Shown here: piece after piece, positions 1 through 5,829 of the stretch | How the letters are laid out: every line of letters starts with the position of its first letter | Numbering within the stretch: position 1 is the first letter of the stretch | Source of the DNA: JBOHHM01 sp050725495 | GTDB lineage: Bacteria > Pseudomonadota > Gammaproteobacteria > Burkholderiales > Burkholderiaceae_C | Assembly: GCA_050725495.1 (NCBI GenBank) | Contig: JBOHHM010000320.1 | Span: 1 to 7,913 of the forward strand | Length of the DNA: 7,913 nt | Direction: 5' to 3' | The notes under the pieces: generated by a model | What the model was told of the DNA's origin: nothing | What the model saw: only the letters and a program-made list of their open reading frames with translations | Databases searched by the model: none | Program-made: the position numbers and the translations under genes

Positions 1-160
1 GCAGGCTCAGCACCTCGTCGGCGCGCTGCCGGGTCTGGGCCTGGGCCCGTGCCATGCCGTCCAGCCCGCGCCAGCTCAGCACGGCCAGCAGGGCCATCAC
101 CGAGATGGCGACCAGCAGCTCGATCAGCGTGAAGCCGCTTGGGGGCCGGCGCGTACGCAT
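1..160 (-). CDS. gspJ: Type II secretion minor pseudopilin GspJ (N-terminal part, cut by window edge)
   Basis: This is the first 53 codons of a gene that continues beyond the left edge. The product starts MRTRRPPSGFTLIELLVAIS and then reads roughly ...ALLAVLSWRGLDGMARAQAQ. It has a class III (prepilin) signal: a short basic leader ending in Gly, cleavage before Phe, Glu at mature position 5, and a hydrophobic helix. The 'WRGLDGM' stretch after the helix is typical of GspJ, which sits in the minor pseudopilin complex (GspI-J-K-H) at the tip of the periplasmic pseudopilus. The ATG shares one base with the gspI stop codon (TGATG), indicating translational coupling. The assignment rests on the N-terminus, the motif and the gene order G-H-I-J. 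Confidence 0.85.
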   Translation of the reverse strand, partial: MRTRRPPSGFTLIELLVAISVMALLAVLSWRGLDGMARAQAQTRQRADEVLSL

Positions 161-522
161 CAGAATCGGCCCACCACGGTCGAGAGCCGCAGCACGGGTG
201 AAGTGCCGTCCAGCACCTGGGCGTCGACCCGCCGGAAGCTCGGGTTGGGTGTGGGTCGCACCGACACTGCCACGTTGTAGCCGCGCCCGGCCTGCTCGCA
301 GCTCTGGCTGCTGTCGCCCACACTGGGCATTTGTTTGGACAGCCGCACCTTGACCAGCTCGTTTTCAGCGCAGATCTGCGCCAGCAGCATGTCGGACTGG
401 CGCAGCGCGTTGTTGGTGAGGGCCGTGGTGGCCTGCAGGCCTGCGGCCAGGGCGATGGCCACGATGGCCAGCGCCACCAGCACTTCGATCAGGGTGAAGC
501 CGGCTCGGCGGGCCCGGCTCAT
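160..522 (-). CDS. gspI: Type II secretion minor pseudopilin GspI
   Basis: The 120-residue product has a prepilin leader MSRARRAG cleaved before FTLIEVLVALAIVAIALAAG, with Glu5 of the mature protein present. The length and the following 'QATTALTNNALRQSDMLLAQICAENELVKVRL' stretch fit GspI (family usually about 120-130 residues). GspI binds GspJ and GspK at the pseudopilus tip in the periplasm after processing by the prepilin peptidase GspO. The ATG lies in a 4-base ATGA overlap with the gspH stop, and its own stop overlaps the gspJ start by one base, so H, I and J are probably translated from one message. One Cys pair (in AQICAEN and SQSCEQ) could form a periplasmic disulfide; that is inference. 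Confidence 0.92.
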   Translation of the reverse strand: MSRARRAGFTLIEVLVALAIVAIALAAGLQATTALTNNALRQSDMLLAQICAENELVKVRLSKQMPSVGDSSQSCEQAGRGYNVAVSVRPTPNPSFRRVDAQVLDGTSPVLRLSTVVGRF

Positions 523-1073
523 GGCTGCTCCAGCGGCTGCACCGCAAAAGGCCGCAGCCCATCGGTGGCCACGCGCACAGCCCGCTCGGGCTGGCTGCCG
601 GCCGTCAGCACCACTTCCTGGCGGCCGATCAGCGGTTCGGGCCCGAGCTGCAGGGTGGCGGAGCCCTGCACAGTGGTGTCGGCAGCAAGCCAGTGCTGAG
701 GCAGCGCCTGAGGCGGCAGGCCCTCGAACCGGAAGCCCTCGGCCGTGGCCTGCCAGCGCACCGGCACGCCACTGGCGCGCGACTGGGCCCGAGCGGATTC
801 GAGCAGGGCTGCGAGCCGCTGCGCCTCGCGCTCGAGCTGGCTGTGGGCTGAGTCGCGCAGCGCCACACTGACCCCGGCCGTCGCCACGGCGATGATGGCC
901 ACCACGACAAGCAGCTCCAGCAATGTGAAGCCTTTAATTGGGGTCAGATTCCAATTAATCGAGGACAAGCGACCCCGGCTCCTGCCCGACCCGGGGCGAG
1001 TGCCGAGCCTGGGGGCCACGTCATTTCGGCTCAGCTTCCCATGATTGCAGGACTTGCCTGACAGGGCGCGCAT
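519..1073 (-). CDS. gspH: Type II secretion pseudopilin GspH with a start rebuilt by an inserted element
   Basis: From ATG 1073 the product is 184 residues. Residues 1-46 are encoded by the inserted element; genuine gspH sequence begins at about KGFTLLELLVVVAIIAVATA, with cleavage predicted after Gly48 and Glu5 of the mature protein intact. The mature part (about 136 residues) has the usual GspH length and contains 'REAQRLAALLESARAQSRASGVPVRW', typical of GspH/FimT-like pseudopilins. The leader is abnormally long (48 residues against about 6-25 usual) and contains many Arg and Pro. An alternative TTG start at 968-966, with AGGAG about 10 bases upstream, would give a 13-residue leader ending LTPIKG, which is more normal for prepilin peptidase. 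The original start was probably ATG 1130 inside gspG (see findings). Identity as gspH is firm; the start and functionality are uncertain. Confidence 0.85.
   Translation of the reverse strand: MRALSGKSCNHGKLSRNDVAPRLGTRPGSGRSRGRLSSINWNLTPIKGFTLLELLVVVAIIAVATAGVSVALRDSAHSQLEREAQRLAALLESARAQSRASGVPVRWQATAEGFRFEGLPPQALPQHWLAADTTVQGSATLQLGPEPLIGRQEVVLTAGSQPERAVRVATDGLRPFAVQPLEQP
936..959 (+). repeat. Terminal inverted repeat, gspH-proximal copy
   Basis: This 24-bp unit is an exact reverse complement of 1082-1105. It contains its own dyad, AATTGG (936-941) and CCAATT (951-956), around GGTCAGATT. With two G-T pairs the stem extends to eight pairs with a TCAGA loop, so a single strand of this end can form a small hairpin. 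On the minus strand it is translated in gspH as part of 'NWNLTPI', just ahead of the prepilin cleavage site. Confidence 0.9.
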
Positions 1074-1104
1074 GTTGTCTCATTAATTGGAATCTGACCC
1101 CAAT
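937..1104. mobile_element. MITE-like non-autonomous insertion of about 168 bp between gspG and gspH
   Basis: The segment is bounded by perfect 24-bp inverted repeats (936-959 and 1082-1105), and TAA is found on both sides as read on the minus strand (1107-1105 and 936-934), consistent with a 3-bp target duplication. Element plus one TAA is 171 bp, a multiple of three. No transposase is encoded; the 122-bp centre is GC-rich and contains a further imperfect inverted repeat (CCCCGGCTC at 973-981 against GAGCCTGGGG at 1005-1014). Each end can fold on itself (AATTGG...CCAATT). Ends with GGGGTCAGA-type cores recall sequences often seen beside IS200-like/REP-associated Y1 transposase genes in proteobacteria, but that is from memory and not verified. 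The structure is directly visible; the transposition mechanism is inferred. Confidence 0.8.
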
Positions 1105-1105
1105 T
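1082..1105 (-). repeat. Terminal inverted repeat, gspG-proximal copy
   Basis: This is an exact 24-bp inverted copy of 936-959. Its outer end touches the gspG stop codon (TAA 1107-1105), so the element sits immediately after gspG without changing its last residue. It contains the TAA (1085-1083) that closes the stranded original gspH frame. No base differs between the two copies, which suggests a recent insertion or selection on the ends. Confidence 0.9.
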
Positions 1106-1130
1106 TACTGCCAGCTTCCGATGTCCGCAT
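1083..1130 (-). pseudogene. Stranded original 5' end of gspH (15-codon remnant ORF)
   Basis: ATG 1130, in the gspH register before the insertion, lies inside the gspG 3' end and is preceded by GAGGGCAGGA, a reasonable ribosome binding site with about 6 bases spacing. It reads MRTSEAGSK and then enters the inserted element, giving LGSDSN and stopping at TAA 1085-1083, followed directly by TGA. If the element and one TAA copy are removed, the frame continues as MRTSEAGSKGFTLLELL, an ordinary prepilin start. The stop is 9 bases before ATG 1073, so ribosomes finishing here could in principle restart on the present gspH frame. The reading is direct; coupling is inference. Confidence 0.7.
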
Positions 1131-1545
1131 TCCTGCCCTCGCCGCCGGACTGGCCGTCGGCGCCGAACGACATCACATCGATCTCACCCTTTACGCCGGG
1201 GTTGAGGTACTGGTAGGGCCGGCCCCAGGGATCGTTGGGCAGTTTTTCGAGGTAGGGCTTCCAGTTCGGTGGAATCGGGCCTGCCGTGGGCTTGACCAGC
1301 AGGGCCTGCAAGCCCTGCTCGGCGCTGGGGTAGCGCTGGTTGTCGAGACGGTAGAGCTTGAGCGCCTGCACCAGGTTGTTGACGTCGGTCCTGGCGGCCG
1401 TGACGCGCGCGTCGTCGGCGCGCTCCAGCACATTGGGCACGATCAGCGCGGCCAGCACGCCGATGATGACCAGCACCACCATCAGCTCGATCAGGGTGAA
1501 GCCGGCTTGCAGGCCGCGCCGGAGGGACGTTTTGAGTTGGGTCAT
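1105..1545 (-). CDS. gspG: Type II secretion major pseudopilin GspG
   Basis: The 146-residue product has leader MTQLKTSLRRGLQAG, cleavage before FTLIELMVVLVIIGVLAALI, and the strongly conserved 'VPNVLERADDARVTAARTDVNNLVQALKLYRLDNQRYPSAEQGL' region. The C-terminal part 'LPNDPWGRPYQYLNPG' and 'DVMSFGADGQSGGEGRNADIGSW' is the family's calcium-binding region (Asp residues in the last loop). GspG polymerises into the periplasmic pseudopilus that pushes folded exoproteins through the GspD secretin. The length matches the family. AAGGCG lies about 10 bases before ATG 1545. It is the first gene of this minus-strand run, with gspC divergent 47 bp away. The original gspH start at 1130 overlaps its last codons. 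Confidence 0.97.
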   Translation of the reverse strand: MTQLKTSLRRGLQAGFTLIELMVVLVIIGVLAALIVPNVLERADDARVTAARTDVNNLVQALKLYRLDNQRYPSAEQGLQALLVKPTAGPIPPNWKPYLEKLPNDPWGRPYQYLNPGVKGEIDVMSFGADGQSGGEGRNADIGSWQ

Positions 1546-1592
1546 GAGACTTGTTCGCCTTCAACGGGATTCGCTTCAATGATAATCGCCGC
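1546..1592. promoter_or_regulatory. Divergent gspG/gspC intergenic region
   Basis: Only 47 bp separate the two start codons, so promoters for both directions must lie here or inside the neighbouring 5' ends. A TATCAT hexamer on the minus strand (within 1579-1586) and GATAAT on the plus strand (1581-1586) could be -10 elements, but no well-spaced -35 accompanies either. The plus-strand one would leave almost no leader before ATG 1593. I mark the region as regulatory from its position, not from a convincing promoter. Confidence 0.35.
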
Positions 1593-2216
1593 ATGTTGAC
1601 GAATTCGCCAAGCCAGTGGGGTTTGCGTGGGGCCACCTTTGGGGTCTGGGCGCTGGCTGCGGCCTGCGCGGTGTACTGGGGCCTGAAGTTCGTGGCTGCA
1701 CCGGCAGGCTCGGCTGTCGCCGTGCCCGAGGCGACTTCTGCGCCTGCGGACCCGGCCCGCACAGCGCTGCTGCTGGGCGCCGTGCCGGCCGTGGCGACGG
1801 CCGCGCCAGCGGTCAACGTGGCCAGCCGCTTTGCCCTGGTGGGGGTGGCGGCCGGTGTGTCTCATGCGGGCGCAGCCCTGATTTCGGTGGACGGCAAGCC
1901 GGCCAAGCCCTATCGGGTGGGTACGGTGGTCGAGGACGGTTACGTGCTGCAGTCGGTTGCGGGGCGCCGGGCGGTTCTGGCGGCGGCCATGGATGCCGCG
2001 CCGGCCCTGACGCTGGAGTTGCCGCTCAATCCGGCTGTGCCGACAGGCGCAGCGGCTGAAACAGCGGTAGCGCAGCCGCCGGCCCCCGGTGTGGCAGCGG
2101 CTAGACCGGTGCTGGCTCCACCCGGCACCACTGGCCCCAAGATAGCCCCTGGCTGGGCCAGTCGCAAGGGTTTTCCACCACGCTCACCCCCCGCACCAGC
2201 AGACTCGCAGCCTTGA
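1593..2216 (+). CDS. gspC: Type II secretion inner-membrane protein GspC, short form
   Basis: From ATG 1593 the product is 207 residues: a short cytoplasmic N-terminus, one membrane segment at about 14-33 (ATFGVWALAAACAVYWGLKF), an Ala/Pro-rich linker, and the HR (homology region) domain at about 79-145, seen in 'ASRFALVGVAAGVSHAGAALISVDGKPAKPYRVG' continued by 'TVVEDGYVLQSV'. The HR domain contacts the secretin GspD in the periplasm. No PDZ or coiled coil follows, as in other short GspC proteins. The tail after about 146 is Pro/Ala-rich, and its last 116 bp overlap cobC on the other strand, so the natural end may be earlier. A TTG at 1551 would add 14 residues; I prefer the ATG although neither has a clear ribosome binding site. 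Its divergence from gspG fits Burkholderiales gsp clusters. Confidence 0.88.
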   Translation: MLTNSPSQWGLRGATFGVWALAAACAVYWGLKFVAAPAGSAVAVPEATSAPADPARTALLLGAVPAVATAAPAVNVASRFALVGVAAGVSHAGAALISVDGKPAKPYRVGTVVEDGYVLQSVAGRRAVLAAAMDAAPALTLELPLNPAVPTGAAAETAVAQPPAPGVAAARPVLAPPGTTGPKIAPGWASRKGFPPRSPPAPADSQP

Positions 2217-2658
2217 TCACGCCGCCGTGCGTGATCCAGACCTGATCGAGCCCGCTGCACCTGGCGTTGTCCAGGGCTTGGCCGACCCGCTCCATCACCT
2301 GACTGACCGATTCGCCGCTGCCGCCGGCGCGGTAGTGCGCGAAATCGGCGGTCCAGGCCTCGAGTTCGGCGCGCGGCAAGTCATCCCAGGCCCGGCCCTC
2401 CCAGCGGCCGAAGTTCATCTCCACCAGCCGGACGTCGGTCTGCAGCGATAGGTCGGCGCGCAGCGCCAGCAGCGTTTGCGCAAGCTCGGTGCAGCGCTGC
2501 AGCGGCGAGCTCCGCAACATGATGCCTGTTGGCAGCGCGTCGGCCAGGGCGCGGGCCGTCTGGGCGGTGGCAGCGGGGTCGGCTGCCAGATCAAGCGCGC
2601 CATAGCACAGGCCGGCCTTGACCAGGGGTTGAGCGTGGCGGACCAGCCAGAGTGTCAC
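2101..2658 (-). CDS. cobC: Histidine phosphatase, probable alpha-ribazole phosphatase CobC
   Basis: The product is 185 residues from GTG 2658 (MTLWLVRHAQPLVKAG). Histidine-phosphatase landmarks are LVRHAQP (catalytic His8), 'SSPLQRC' (Arg54 region), 'EMNFGRWEGRAWDDL' (Glu80) and 'WITHGGVIKA' (second catalytic His144). CobC removes phosphate from alpha-ribazole 5'-phosphate, or from adenosylcobalamin phosphate, in cobalamin nucleotide-loop assembly. The specificity is inferred from 'EMNFGRWEG' and from cobS directly upstream; other phosphoglycerate-mutase-like phosphatases share the fold. I chose the GTG because family members start just before the RHG/RHA motif. An ATG at 2706 is possible but would overlap cobS by 26 bp. 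The start lies 22 bp after the cobS stop. Its 3' end overlaps the tail of gspC on the other strand. Confidence 0.87.
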   Translation of the reverse strand: MTLWLVRHAQPLVKAGLCYGALDLAADPAATAQTARALADALPTGIMLRSSPLQRCTELAQTLLALRADLSLQTDVRLVEMNFGRWEGRAWDDLPRAELEAWTADFAHYRAGGSGESVSQVMERVGQALDNARCSGLDQVWITHGGVIKAASLLVRGVSVVENPCDWPSQGLSWGQWCRVEPAPV

Positions 2659-2680
2659 GTGGGCTTTCTCATGACGGGGA

Positions 2681-3478
2681 TCACAGCGCCAGGGCCGCGC
2701 CCCCATAGAACGCGATTTCGCACAGCTGCTGAGCCGCGCCGAGGCCGTCGCCCGTGAAGCCTTGCAGGCGCCGCGCCAGCAGCCGTCCCATCCAGAGCAG
2801 GGCCAGCATACAAGCGCCCACGGATGCTATCAAAAATATAGCTCCTTGCGACCATCCCACGAGGGCCAGCGGCATGAAACACCACAGGGCCGCGCACAGC
2901 AGCGCCCCCGCATCGATCTGGTCGGCCAGCGGCTTGCTCTTGGAGCGCTCGGTGTCGCCCACATGCGGCAGGGCGCGCACCAGCAGCAGCGGCATGAAGC
3001 GCGACAGCACATGGGCGCCGATCAGCGCGGCCAGCACCACGCGCAAGCCCTGCGAGCCCAGCACCGCCAGCAGCGCCACCTTGGCCAGCAGGGCCAGCAT
3101 CAGGGCCATGGCGCCATAGGCGCCGATGCGCGAGTCCTTCATGATCGCCAGCGCGCGGGCCTGCTCGGCGCTGCCGCCCAGGCCGTCGGCCAGATCGGCC
3201 AGCCCGTCCTCATGAAAGCCGCCGGTCAGCAGCACGGTGGCGGCGGTGCAGGCCACGGCAGCGGCCAGCGGGGTGAACACGCTGGACGGAAATGCTGCAA
3301 AAAAGAGAGCGTATGAGGCGCATGCCACAAGGGCGATAGGCCATCCAACGCCGGGAAAATGGGCGGCGCTGGAGCGCAGCATGGCCGGGCTGAAGCCGAC
3401 CCACTGCGCCAGCCTCCCGGTCACGGGAATGCGCGTGAAGAACTGGACGGCCAGCAGGTAGTGCTTGATGAAGCGAAT
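2681..3478 (-). CDS. cobS: Adenosylcobinamide-GDP ribazoletransferase CobS (start codon unusual)
   Basis: CobS (also called CobV) is an integral membrane enzyme that joins adenosylcobinamide-GDP to alpha-ribazole(-phosphate). Landmarks are 'RFIKHYLLAVQFFTRIPV' at the N-terminus, 'AAHFPGVGWPIAL', the acidic 'GGFHEDGLADLADGLGG' motif (about residues 86-102), 'MKDSRIGAYG', and several hydrophobic helices. The family start should lie just before RFIKHY, but no ATG, GTG or TTG is in frame there. The closest fit is ATT 3478, with GAGGG about 8 bases upstream, giving 265 residues, a usual length. The first standard in-frame start upstream is TTG 3571, which would overlap ilvA by 83 bp and add 31 uncharacteristic residues. 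It lies 10 bp after the ilvA stop. A Comamonadaceae-type palindrome is translated within it as 'GAIFLIAS'. Confidence 0.9.
   Translation of the reverse strand: MRFIKHYLLAVQFFTRIPVTGRLAQWVGFSPAMLRSSAAHFPGVGWPIALVACASYALFFAAFPSSVFTPLAAAVACTAATVLLTGGFHEDGLADLADGLGGSAEQARALAIMKDSRIGAYGAMALMLALLAKVALLAVLGSQGLRVVLAALIGAHVLSRFMPLLLVRALPHVGDTERSKSKPLADQIDAGALLCAALWCFMPLALVGWSQGAIFLIASVGACMLALLWMGRLLARRLQGFTGDGLGAAQQLCEIAFYGGAALAL
2825..2850 (+). repeat. Dispersed GCTATCAAAAATATAGC palindrome inside cobS
   Basis: The core GCTAT (2826-2830) - CAAAAAT - ATAGC (2838-2842) is an AT-rich dyad within a gene of much higher GC, followed by TCCTTGCG. Eleven bases (TGCTATCAAAA, 2825-2835) recur inverted at 5805-5815. 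I recall very similar sequences being abundant in Comamonadaceae genomes; a genome search would settle copy number. In cobS it is read without a frameshift, as residues 'QGAIFLIAS' in a membrane helix near position 215. Confidence 0.7.
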
Positions 3479-3488
3479 GGGCCAACCC

Positions 3489-5054
<1,566 letters not shown>

Positions 5055-5100
5055 GGTTTTCTCTCAGGCGCGATGATAGAGGGGCCAGCGTTTGCGCCCA

Positions 5101-5190
5101 GAAAAAAGCCCCGAACCTTGCGATTCGGGGCTGAATCCACCTTTTCAGAGGGTGGAGGAGACAACCGGTGCACAAGAATGCTTATGCAAT
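5101..5190 (-). ncRNA. Candidate trans-acting small RNA upstream of ilvA
   Basis: Read on the minus strand from a predicted start near 5190, a roughly 90-nt RNA would form three stem-loops. The first is GCAUAAG-CAUU-CUUGUGC (5187-5170, one G-U pair). The second is UCCACC-CUCUGAAAA-GGUGGA (5156-5136). The third is a nine-pair terminator hairpin (5132-5107) ending in six U. A single-stranded stretch between the first two holds GUCUCCUCC (5162-5154), a CU-rich anti-Shine-Dalgarno-like motif common in regulatory sRNAs. A promoter-like pair sits just upstream. There is no minus-strand coding gene to the right that this terminator could serve. I recall a Rfam family of betaproteobacterial toxic small RNAs with such a motif, but cannot confirm membership. 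An ilvA leader/attenuator is the alternative. Confidence 0.65.
5102..5132 (-). terminator. Intrinsic terminator before ilvA
   Basis: A perfect nine-base stem AGCCCCGAA / TTCGGGGCT (5107-5115 with 5124-5132) with an eight-base loop is followed on the minus strand by six T (5107-5102). On the plus strand no T-run directly follows, so it acts right-to-left. It ends 47 bp before the ilvA start, so it closes the candidate small RNA and also shields ilvA from, or attenuates, upstream transcription. Confidence 0.88.
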
Positions 5191-5196
5191 ACAACG

Positions 5197-5226
5197 ATTC
5201 TAGCGAAGTTTGCTGCCACGCAGCAA
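5197..5226 (-). promoter_or_regulatory. Predicted sigma70-type promoter of the candidate small RNA
   Basis: On the minus strand TTGCTG (5226-5221) and TAGAAT (5202-5197) are separated by 18 bases, close to the TTGACA/TATAAT consensus. The expected start is an A at about 5190, immediately before the first predicted hairpin. The surrounding DNA is noticeably less GC-rich than the genes. Confidence 0.55.
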
Positions 5227-5265
5227 AGCAGCGGTGTCAAATTAGGGCAAAGTCCAGACTATCAG

Positions 5266-5295
5266 TTGAATTGGTTTGTTGGAAGTATTTTTAAT
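5266..5295 (+). promoter_or_regulatory. Possible osmC promoter
   Basis: TTGAAT (5266-5271) and TTTAAT (5290-5295) are 18 bases apart in an AT-rich stretch directly upstream of osmC. The downstream AAAGG (5296-5300) is a plausible ribosome binding site about 9 bases before ATG 5310. The -10 is a weak match, so this is tentative. Confidence 0.4.
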
Positions 5296-5309
5296 AAAGG
5301 TCGATTGAG

Positions 5310-5762
5310 ATGATGGAATGCACAGTCAGCTGGACCGGCGCGGCCGGCACGCGCTCCGGCATGGGTTTTGTTGCCGAAACTGGAAGTGGGCATGTGCTCA
5401 CCATGGATGGCGCGCCCGATGGGGCCAAGCCCGAGAATGGGGGGCAGAACCTGGCGCCGCGTCCCATGGAAACCGTGCTGGCCGGCACCGGCGGCTGCAC
5501 CGCCTACGACGTGGTCCTGATCCTCAAGCGCGGCCGCCACGATGTGCGCGGCTGCTCGGTCACGCTCACGGCGGAGCGGGCCGAGGTCGATCCCAAGGTG
5601 TTCACCAGGATCAACATGCATTTCACCGTGACCGGCAAGGGCATCCCGGCGGCTGCCGTCGAGCGCGCCATCGCGATGAGCCACGACAAATACTGCTCGG
5701 CCAGCATCATGCTGGCCAAGACGGCGCAGATCGTCACGAGTTTCGAGCTGGTCGAGGCCTGA
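5310..5762 (+). CDS. OsmC-family peroxiredoxin-like protein
   Basis: The 150-residue product has the OsmC fold signature: 'MDGAPDGAKPENGGQNLAPRPMETVLAGTGGCTAYDV' with the first redox Cys63, and 'SHDKYCSASIML' with the second Cys129. The two thiols reduce organic hydroperoxides in characterised OsmC/Ohr members. The sequence 'APRPMETVLAGTGGCTAYDVV' resembles the YhfA-type branch, whose substrate is not well defined, so I give no gene symbol. It is cytosolic, with no signal peptide. ATG 5310 is followed by a second ATG; the first has AAAGG upstream. The gene is transcribed alone and converges on coq7, with 67 bp between their ends. Confidence 0.92.
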   Translation: MMECTVSWTGAAGTRSGMGFVAETGSGHVLTMDGAPDGAKPENGGQNLAPRPMETVLAGTGGCTAYDVVLILKRGRHDVRGCSVTLTAERAEVDPKVFTRINMHFTVTGKGIPAAAVERAIAMSHDKYCSASIMLAKTAQIVTSFELVEA

Positions 5763-5797
5763 CTCGGGCTTGAGCCATCGTGTGACGGGCGTCAGAT

Positions 5798-5814
5798 GCT
5801 ACTATTTTGATAGC
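5798..5814. repeat. Second copy of the GCTATCAAAA-type palindrome, between convergent genes
   Basis: GCTACTATTTTGATAGC is an imperfect dyad (GCTA/TAGC outer pairs) in the 67-bp gap between osmC and coq7. Its reverse complement shares TGCTATCAAAA with the copy inside cobS. The position between two converging genes would suit a weak bidirectional transcription end, but no strong T-run hairpin is present. A second short dyad, GGCTTGAGCC (5767-5776), lies just after the osmC stop. Confidence 0.6.
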
Positions 5815-5829
5815 AATTCAGCGGGCCGC

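Noticed and set aside
960..1081. Centre of the gspH insertion as a transposase gene fragment
   Set aside because: The six short translations show no transposase motif (no HUH or DDE pattern). The open frame in the gspH register is short, Arg/Pro-rich and unrecognised, so I call the element non-autonomous and non-coding.
1087..1599. A 170-codon plus-strand open frame opposite gspG
   Set aside because: This is a shadow of gspG. The Asp/His/Gln-rich tail (QHADDDQHHHQ) comes from reading the pseudopilin hydrophobic helix codons backwards.
2659..2706. ATG 2706 as the cobC start
   Set aside because: It would overlap cobS and put 16 extra residues before the LVRHAQP motif, which normally lies within the first ten residues; GTG 2658 fits better.
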